A stretch of 64,000 nt of DNA from the NCBI RefSeq assembly GCF_000350225.1, contig NW_005178773.1, forward strand, positions 231,629-295,628, given 5' to 3'. This DNA comes from Chondrus crispus (lineage: Eukaryota; Rhodophyta; Florideophyceae; Gigartinales; Gigartinaceae). Made by a program: the position numbers and the translations under genes. A model generated the notes under the pieces. That model ran no database searches, was not told where the DNA came from, and saw nothing but the letters and a program-made list of their open reading frames with translations. Below are positions 57,871 to 64,000 of this stretch, in pieces. Within the stretch, counting starts at the first letter, position 1; each line of letters opens with the position of its first letter.

Positions 57871-59973
57871 ATGGTGAGCGTCAATGATCCTCGAATTATT
57901 GCAGGTAACCGCGTCCACACTCGTGCAAGACTGCTCACAGCTCAGAGTAAATGTCGTCGCATGTATGGAGCCTCCTGGAAGATCAAGTTGGTCACGGGAA
58001 CTGTCATTAGCATGAAAACTGACAAAGTGAAGGGTCGCAGTGTCACTTCAGTCAGGGCTAAATGGGAATTATCAGATGGCGTCAAGGAAGTCACGCTTCG
58101 CATAGCTAACATCAAGGCTGGTGAAGTGATGGACCTGATCGATGACGGTCCTGAAGATCATATCCAGCAAGAAACTGAACATTATGCGCAACCGGAGCCT
58201 ACAGAGGACCGCGTGACGCCACTGGAAGGAGCACTCAGCCCGAGTACGAGAATCTCCGAGAGTGACGAAATGGATTCCCAAGATGGCCTCATGAATGTCC
58301 ACGGCCGGGCCTGGAAGCGTGAGGAAGTCACGATGCATTTAAATGGTATGATACCGCCGAGAAGATGGAAGGTGATTGGACCGATTGATGAGATTATATC
58401 CCGTGGTCACAGTCCATCTCAAATGCATCCCATGGACTACTTCATGTGGATGTTCACACAGGAGCACTTGGCATTAATGGTTTCCTACACCAACGATGCA
58501 ATGGAATCAAGGGGACTTCGCTTGACTACAAGAGGTGAAATTTTGAAGTTTTTCGGGGTGCTAATCCTTATGACTCGGATTGAATTCAGCACCAGAAGGT
58601 CTCTTTGGAGCTCACAGGAAACCAGCAAATATCTCCCGCAACCTCAATTCGGAAACATCATCTCCCGCAGAAGATTCGAGGAGCTTCGTCAGAATGTCAC
58701 GTTCAGCTTTCCAGCTGACTCAAATGACAGATGGGGTATGATCAGGGACTTCATGGTCGCAATCAATGATCACCGAGCATCACATGTGATTCCATCACAG
58801 AACATCTGCGTTGATGAGAGTATGTCACGCTGGTATGGACTTGGAGGAGATTGGATTGAAACCGGTCTTCCTCATTATGTGGCCATGGACCGAAAACCCG
58901 AGAATGGCTGTGAGTTGAAGACTGCTGCATGTGGAAAAAGTGGAATCATAATAAGAATTGAGAACGTCGTCTCAGCTGAGGAGACTTCTTTAAAGGATTT
59001 TGAAAGTGACCACTTACACGGAACCGCAGTGACTTTGAGGTTGTTACAGCCATGATTTCACACCAATCGTGTTGTCTGCGCGGATTCGTACTTTGCTTCT
59101 GTCCACACGGCTGAATCACTTTATGAGAAAGGTCTTAGATTCACAGGTGTAGTGAAGACATCTACCAAGAAATATCCGATGAAATATCTATCTCATCTGG
59201 AGATTGCTGAAAAGGGAGAGCACGTCACACTAGTTTCGAAGCCGGTGGCCGGGCCTCATCTCATGGCAGTGATGTGGGTGGACCGAGACCGCAGATACTT
59301 TATTAGTTCTGTCGGAACATCCAACGAAGGAACTCCAATCTACCGCGAGAGATGGCGTACACGTCATGGCGTGACAAGAAAAGAGGAATTGTCTATCCGT
59401 ATTCCCTCAGTCTGTGAGCAGTATTATGAAACTTGCTCTCAGATTGACCGCCACAACAGATCTCGTCAGGATGATCTCGGCTTGGAAAAGAAGTTCGAAG
59501 TCAAGGAGTGGTCTATGCGTGTCAACACTTCTTTATTGGCCATTTGCATTGTGGATGCATGGAAACTGTATGCAGGTGCAAAAGGAGATGGTTCTAAGAT
59601 GTCTCCAAATCAGTTTTATTGTGAGCTTGCTGACCAGTTGATTGATAACAAGTATGATCGTATATCGTTACGTCAGCGAGAATCAGACAGTGCTTTTGAA
59701 GATGAAGATGTTGGGTTTGGCAGTGGAATTGGTACTCACCTAACTCCAACCACTCGCAAGCGTAAAAGCGCATCCGGCGAGGAGACTTGTGCTCTTTATC
59801 AATCCAGATGCAATATTTGCAAAGGTACAAAAAAGTCAAAGTTTATTTGCTCAGCCTGCAAGGCATATTTTGACAAAGAAGTATACCTTTGTCATCACCA
59901 GACTGGGCGTGACTGTTTTAAGAAACACGTCGACGAACGTCACGATCTTACTTACAAAGGTAAGTACTATTAG
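57871..59973 (+). pseudogene. piggyBac-type transposase with one in-frame stop
   Basis: About 700 codons from ATG 57871 (context AAAATGG) to 59973 in one frame, with a single TGA at 59053-59055. The DDE_Tnp_1_7 catalytic acids are placed as expected: Asp315 in NICVDESMSRW, Asp405 in VVCADSYFAS and Asp526 in QIDRHNRSRQDD. Residues 190-280 hold the conserved upstream region (YFMWMFTQEHLALMVSYTN ... KFFGVLILM). The C-terminus has a Cys/His zinc-finger domain (CNICKGTKKSKFICSACKAYF ... CHHQTGRDCFKKH), typical of piggyBac enzymes. The stop lies between the first and second acid, so the copy is inactive unless read through. The otherwise intact frame implies a recent death. Confidence 0.9.
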
Positions 59974-60255
59974 TGCTTAAAGCGTTCTAGGCCTTTAACA
60001 CTGACTAAATGGGTCAGCATGAGTAAAATAGAGCAAAAAGAGATAAAAAACTCCTTTTGCCCCCTATGGTTCTATCCTGCGTCTAAAGACTTGCTTGGAA
60101 GACCTGCAGCCGTGTCGGAATGCCCCTTTATGAGATGTCACCGTATTCAATCTCATGTTCGAGTGGGCGCTATAAAGCGTCCTGGGCTGCAGGTCACGAA
60201 CAAGAACCATCGAGATCCCCGAAGGGATTTTTCGACCACTAAAGTGCTCAGCGAG

Positions 60256-60309
60256 GAGTTGAACCCCGGCCTCTAAGACTCAGCGATCCTTGCAGACCAC
60301 TGAGCTGGC
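60256..60309 (-). other. tRNA-like A and B boxes
   Basis: On the minus strand CCAGCTCAGTGG (60309-60298) fits an A box and GGTTCAACTCC (60266-60256) fits a B box, about 32 bases apart as in a tRNA. The flanking bases do not form a proper acceptor stem, so this is a tRNA-derived relic or SINE head, not a working tRNA gene. It lies in the noncoding right part of the piggyBac-like element. Confidence 0.4.
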
Positions 60310-61548
60310 TTGTCAGTTACTAACTAGTCGTTTATAGTTGTCTTTATAGTCGTTCAAAGTTCTACTTCGTAAAAATTGTGCTCCTTTTGTTCTATACTTG
60401 CGAAAATCTTAAATTTTGTTTAAATTTTACTGTAGAGCATTTGACCTCATATGAGGCCAGCTTTTTTTTGCAAAAATATATAAATTAAATCGAAACTTTA
60501 AAACATTCAGTTTGGACACCATTTCTTTAACGTATACGCGCTCGGCAATAACATCTTGCAAAACATTGGGATGGCGGTTGTCAATGCACAGAGAGACTAA
60601 GAATCTAATGAACTATCAATGATGAGTTGACTTTTTAAACAGGCGTTTTGGTTTCGAAGATATCAACATAAAACGTTTTGAGGTTGGTCAAAAAAGGCTC
60701 CTTTTTGGGCATTTTAAAAATGGCTGGAGAAGACATGCAGATCTCACCAAACTCCACCCTTCCACAACGCAGAAGTCAACTGCCGTGTCGAGAGTATCTT
60801 TTTTCCATCTTGTTGAGCTAGCACAAGTCGAGAAAAATAAGTTGAAAAGTGACCTCATATGAGGTCAAATGGCCTCATATGAGGTCATTTGTCACCTAGA
60901 CACTAGGGGTGCTCTTAGTACGGCGGCCGCTTGCCGCCGTAGGTGACACGATATCCGTGTGTGATGTGTACTACATGTGTACGTGTATAGGTATTATCAC
61001 AAGGACTTTGCCCTTTTTTTAAAGTGTCTGTAAAGCTTTACAGCAGGTGGGGATACTGTACGCCTCTGCTTGCGAGATATCCGCGACCGTTTCTGCTCCG
61101 TCAAGATATCGACGTGTGGAATACCCTTCGAAGGCTTTATCCGTTACAGTAACGGACGTAGGATACGGCTTACACCAATTGCTTTACATACCCTAGGTTG
61201 GCCCTAATGCTCTTGCATAGGGCCGCCCCTGTACTTTCTCCATAAAGTCGACCATTCAAGGGTAGACGTTTATAAAAGCAGGTTGGCTTGTGGTCTTTGC
61301 ACAAAATCAGGCAGGAATCCCAGAGTGTCACCCCGTCCACGAGGGCGTTTGGTATTTTTCAAACTAGATACGACCAAGAAACAAGCTGCCAGCAGCGTTT
61401 TCGAACAGAGATGAAAGGTGTCGTTTACTGATACCAAGTGCGGCGCAACTCCGCCCATCTCTACTCATCGTCACTACAGGTTGCAAACACTATTCCACGA
61501 CCATGACGATGTAAGGGAACGCTACTTGGGACCTTCCACTCATTCCTC

Positions 61549-62385
61549 TTAGACGGTGAACTCGAGCTCGAGAACCCTCCTGCCGTCCACATTCGACCGC
61601 CCCAACCTGCGTTGAATCCTTACCCCGTTGACCACAACGTTCACCACCCACTTCGTACGCTTATTGAAGCAGTTGTTGAAGTGGAACAGCGTGACCGTGT
61701 ACTTCCCTCGAACCATGTTTTCGAAGGACACAGCTTCCTTGCCGGCCGGAGAGTCGCCGCACGCGGCCACCAAGTTGTCATTGATACGGCCTCCTACAGA
61801 TCCAGGGGGACCAACAACGGAAAGGTCGAAGTCATCGGACGAATCCCACGCCACGTCCACCACGATCGGCCGCACAACCGTCCGGAATGAAAGGCAGTCC
61901 CTGGCGTCCGACGTCGAGATCGTCCGGAACACAGACCCATCCGTGTTCTGAATGTTGTAGTTGCGGATCGGAAGACGGATGCAGAGGTCGTCGAGGAACT
62001 CCTCCTGGTTACCCATGGCGCCACGACGAGCGACGCCCTTGCGGTCGCGCTGGAATGTCAGAGGCGTCAGACGGAAGAAGTTTCTCGGGAACGCGGGTCT
62101 CAGTCCATTGGGCCGGTACCTGTTGATCGGCGTGGTGCCTGAGCCTGATTCAATGAGCGCCGCGCCAGTGGTGCGAACGTTGCCGAGCGTTCTCCCGCCG
62201 GGGAAGTTACGGCAGATGAATGCTGAGCGGGAGTAGTCTGGCCCGCGGAGAAGGACCTTCGCACCCTTGGGACGCATGGAGCCATCAGCGCGGCAGAAGC
62301 GGAACCGGCATGAGCGGCCGCATTGGGCGTTCGCTGTGAAGGCGATAGCGGCCAGGAGAAGGACGAACAGGAATGAAGCGTTCAT
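61549..62385 (-). CDS. Secreted protein with C-terminal beta-sandwich domain (gene N)
   Basis: The product has 278 residues when started at the ATG at 62385. This start is preferred over one 81 codons upstream because residues 1-20 (MNASFLFVLLLAAIAFTANA) form a clean signal peptide and a TATA box lies 85-93 bases upstream, inside the longer frame. The mature protein begins QCGRSCRFRFC. The middle is basic and Arg/Pro-rich. Residues 172-278 (VVDVAWDSSDDFDLSVVGPP ... GKYTVTLFHFNNC) resemble the DUF2135/YfaP-type beta-sandwich, whose DxD loop often binds calcium. Seven to eight cysteines suggest disulfides. It is probably an extracellular or cell-wall protein; the function is unknown. It is the only host gene in the window that looks fully intact. 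Confidence 0.8.
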   Translation of the reverse strand: MNASFLFVLLLAAIAFTANAQCGRSCRFRFCRADGSMRPKGAKVLLRGPDYSRSAFICRNFPGGRTLGNVRTTGAALIESGSGTTPINRYRPNGLRPAFPRNFFRLTPLTFQRDRKGVARRGAMGNQEEFLDDLCIRLPIRNYNIQNTDGSVFRTISTSDARDCLSFRTVVRPIVVDVAWDSSDDFDLSVVGPPGSVGGRINDNLVAACGDSPAGKEAVSFENMVRGKYTVTLFHFNNCFNKRTKWVVNVVVNGVRIQRRLGRSNVDGRRVLELEFTV

Positions 62386-62469
62386 TGTTGGTATGTGAAG
62401 ACTGCCGCACCGAAATGAAGGCTGTTGAGGTTGTGGAGATGACACTTGCTTCCCCTTGCGTTGAGCGCT

Positions 62470-62478
62470 CTCTTTATA
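62470..62478 (-). promoter_or_regulatory. TATA box of gene N
   Basis: TATAAAGAG on the minus strand, 85-93 bases upstream of the chosen ATG. This would place transcription start near 62445 and give a 5' leader of about 60 bases. It argues for the short form of gene N. Confidence 0.55.
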
Positions 62479-62639
62479 CTCATGAACGTGTCCGCGATTT
62501 ACTCCATGGATAGGCTTTTTGATCGCGAAGACCTTGCCCTCCCCGAATATCGGGCATTGGCCATGCCCTTGAGACAAAAATGATTCGTATGGAAAGCAAA
62601 ACTTCAGAGACTTGAACTCTTGGTGCACTATTCACCGTT

Positions 62640-63522
62640 CGGTTCATGCCCATGACCACGGAGTAGCAACAAAGCTGTGCCAGAGATGGACATGTGCATT
62701 TGACTTCTACTTCGATGCCTCGTCACGAATCCTACATGTCAATGGCAGATCGCAGTTTTTTTTGGCACGTTGACGGATTCGAGAAAGATGAATTTAAACG
62801 AGGGATTATATTAGATGTGGAGAAACCTGAACAACAGAGACAAGGAGAGATTCTCCATAATAAATGCGGCGAGGAGCACAAGACAAACATGAAAGACGGT
62901 GCAAACATGAGAGACACGACACTGGTTGCGGCAGAATAGAAAGAACGCCGTCCCGCACTGGAAGGCTGAAAATTGACGTTGTTTGTTGTAGTCATGCAGC
63001 AGGAGGGGCCGTCAGTATGACACTGAAGATATATGCATTATTTTCTCTTCAGACTTTCCGGAGGGGGGGTGGAATGGAAGCATGCGGGTTAGATACATGT
63101 CGAGAGCACTCCAGAAGGGTTCCGTAAAAATTGCATGCGTGGGTTTAGGAGAGCGCGTGGGCTTCACTTTCCGTATGAGTGAAGCAACGAGCAGGACAGC
63201 TGTCCAAGCGATGAGAAGGTTCATCAGATAGATGGCGCAAATAGATGCCTTGATGTCATCAGATCGTGCACACAGTGGTTGTTTCCTTGTTGACGCCACT
63301 GTGGTGATGAGATGTCAAATGGCAGTAAAAACAAAAATATCTTTATCTCGGAATTTTCCATCGAAGCAAGATTAAGTAATACGAGGCAACATGTTTTCAA
63401 AAGCTGCGACTCCCGTCTTATTCTGCACAGCCACGAATTCATGCTACACTTACAACTTACCGCAATCACATATCATGCGTCCACCAGGTCTCGGAGCAGC
63501 AGTGGGGCGCAGATCTGGATAT
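62640..63522. other. Intergenic stretch, no firm gene
   Basis: Short frames only. The best is 63299-63012 on the minus strand (95 codons) with one hydrophobic segment (ICAIYLMNLLIAWTAVLLVASLI) that could cross a membrane, but no other support. 61002-61548 likewise holds no gene; a TTTATAAAAG box at 61269-61278 (+) is followed only by a tiny ORF. Confidence 0.4.
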
Positions 63523-63775
63523 CTAGTGTCTATTGGACGGACGTTTTTGATCATGAGGATTTTTCCTGTCTGTCAGAGCATTAGAAAGACCCTCCTAAAT
63601 ACCGTGCATTCTAGGTGCCTTCAAGGGACTTGGGCAATGTTTTTTACTCTTACTGTTACTGTTTCGCGGTAACTATAGCTTTCAGTTCTCCCTCTTTGCG
63701 CCAGAAACGGCGCGGCAAAAAAGCCTCATATGAGGCGAAATCCTCAAATGAGGCGCATTGTCCAATAGACACTAG
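63523..63775. mobile_element. Short MITE of the piggyBac-like CTAG family
   Basis: 253 bp with ends CTAGTGTCTATTGGAC and its reverse complement GTCCAATAGACACTAG, near identical. CCTCATATGAGG and TCCTCAAATGAGG lie inside the right end, ATCATGAGGATT inside the left. Noncoding. The near-perfect ends suggest recent movement. Confidence 0.85.
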
Positions 63776-64000
63776 AAACTCGTCAATAGCCCTAGTCCAA
63801 TGGCAATGAATGCTAGGATTGTGAGACGAAAAATTGTCACGAGTTGAAGAACGGCTCGCAAAGAAAACCAATGTTTTCGTATTATACTCTAGGTTGAGGT
63901 GTACTCCCTGAACAAGTTGGTAGCCACCTATAACTGTCTTTCTGTGAGTACTTCTGAGCACTTGTTTCTCTCGCGAAAATGGCCTCAAAACATGGTTACA

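Larger units (their letters stand above)
57664..60906 (+). mobile_element. piggyBac-like DNA transposon in a CTAG target
   Basis: Inverted ends CTAGTGTCTAGGTGACAAAT start at 57664 and finish at 60906. The palindrome CCTCATATGAGG lies just inside both ends, twice at the right end (60852-60884), and again near 60446. The empty site can be read from the MITE2 end as CCACTAGGGG, so the duplicated target is CTAG or TA. The element carries one piggyBac-type transposase on the plus strand. A right-end noncoding region of about 900 bp contains a tRNA-like segment. Confidence 0.85.
57033..60914. mobile_element. MITE2, PIF/Harbinger-like, carrying the piggyBac-like element
   Basis: Ends GAGCACCCCTACTGGTT (left) and, in reverse complement, GAGCACCCCTAGTGGTT (right, completed by bases before 57664 and after 60906). 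Flanked by TTA (57030-57032 and 60915-60917); the left TTA is shared with MITE1. Without the nested piggyBac-like copy it would be about 640 bp. The 57280-57540 part is G-rich. Related to MITE1 at the ends. Confidence 0.78.
56584..61001 (-). repeat. Solo LTR H2 interrupted by nested DNA transposons
   Basis: The two outer pieces, 56584-56640 and 60915-61001, together match H1 in reverse orientation. Flanks AGAAC (56579-56583) and AGGAC (61002-61006) are a 5-bp target repeat with one mismatch. Between the pieces lie MITE1, MITE2 and the piggyBac-like element. H2 is therefore the oldest insertion of this cluster. Confidence 0.8.

Noticed and set aside
56011-61001. Inverted arms suggesting one 5 kb terminal-inverted-repeat element
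   Set aside because: Both arms are full copies of a 141-bp LTR-like unit with separate target repeats; the right one is merely interrupted by MITEs.
61269-61278. TATA-like TTTATAAAAG on the plus strand
   Set aside because: Only a six-codon ORF follows within 130 bases; no gene can be attached to it.
1-64000. CRISPR arrays, bacterial operons or riboswitches
   Set aside because: No regularly spaced repeats or bacterial gene organisation exist; the content is eukaryotic transposons and secreted proteins.

Overview
The window is eukaryotic nuclear DNA made mostly of transposable elements, with a few short, intron-poor host genes between them. Secreted cysteine-rich proteins, Ty3-type LTR retrotransposons with C-terminal chromodomains, pogo-like and piggyBac-like DNA transposons and many MITEs fit a repeat-rich red algal genome such as that of a florideophyte. 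This taxonomic guess is an inference from style; no rRNA or marker gene is present.

Layout. 1-2100: weakly coding DNA with small repeats. About 2120-7315: a long unrecognised coding remnant (K, minus strand; host gene or old virus-like insertion) interrupted by a pogo-like transposon (3493-5845, TA target) and a MITE (6079-6612). 8218-8946: a protein of an uncharacterised family with a C-terminal cysteine cluster (L). 9712 to about 37130: an old Ty3 element B (minus strand) opened by four later insertions: solo LTR E1, complete element A (12657-18166, CCTCC repeats), solo LTR E2, and the roughly 15 kb element C (20277-35200, CATAT repeats). 37131-38489: one end of a piggyBac-type MITE with a strong hairpin. 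38490-50113: a secreted Kazal-like gene (M) split by the 10.8 kb Ty3 element D (39074-49903, GTACG repeats). 50598-51866: a degraded protein that may be a DDE transposase. 52670-53177: a MITE. 53226-56183: a pol-poor Ty3 derivative F. 56011-61001: two copies of a very short solo LTR (H1, H2), the second holding two abutting PIF-like MITEs, one of which holds an autonomous-type piggyBac-like transposon (57664-60906). 61549-62385: a secreted beta-sandwich protein gene (N) with a TATA box. 63523-63775: another MITE of the piggyBac-like family.

The main new-looking observations are two. First, elements C and D, related but clearly different Ty3 families, both carry an extra ORF on the opposite strand between the chromodomain end of pol and the 3' LTR, and the two ORFs are homologous to each other. 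Second, a piggyBac-like transposon and its MITEs sit in CTAG (or TA) targets instead of the TTAA expected for that superfamily. Several nested insertions give a clear order of events, and LTR comparison by eye suggests A is youngest (about 1 % between LTRs), then D (about 3 %), then C (about 4-5 %), with B oldest.
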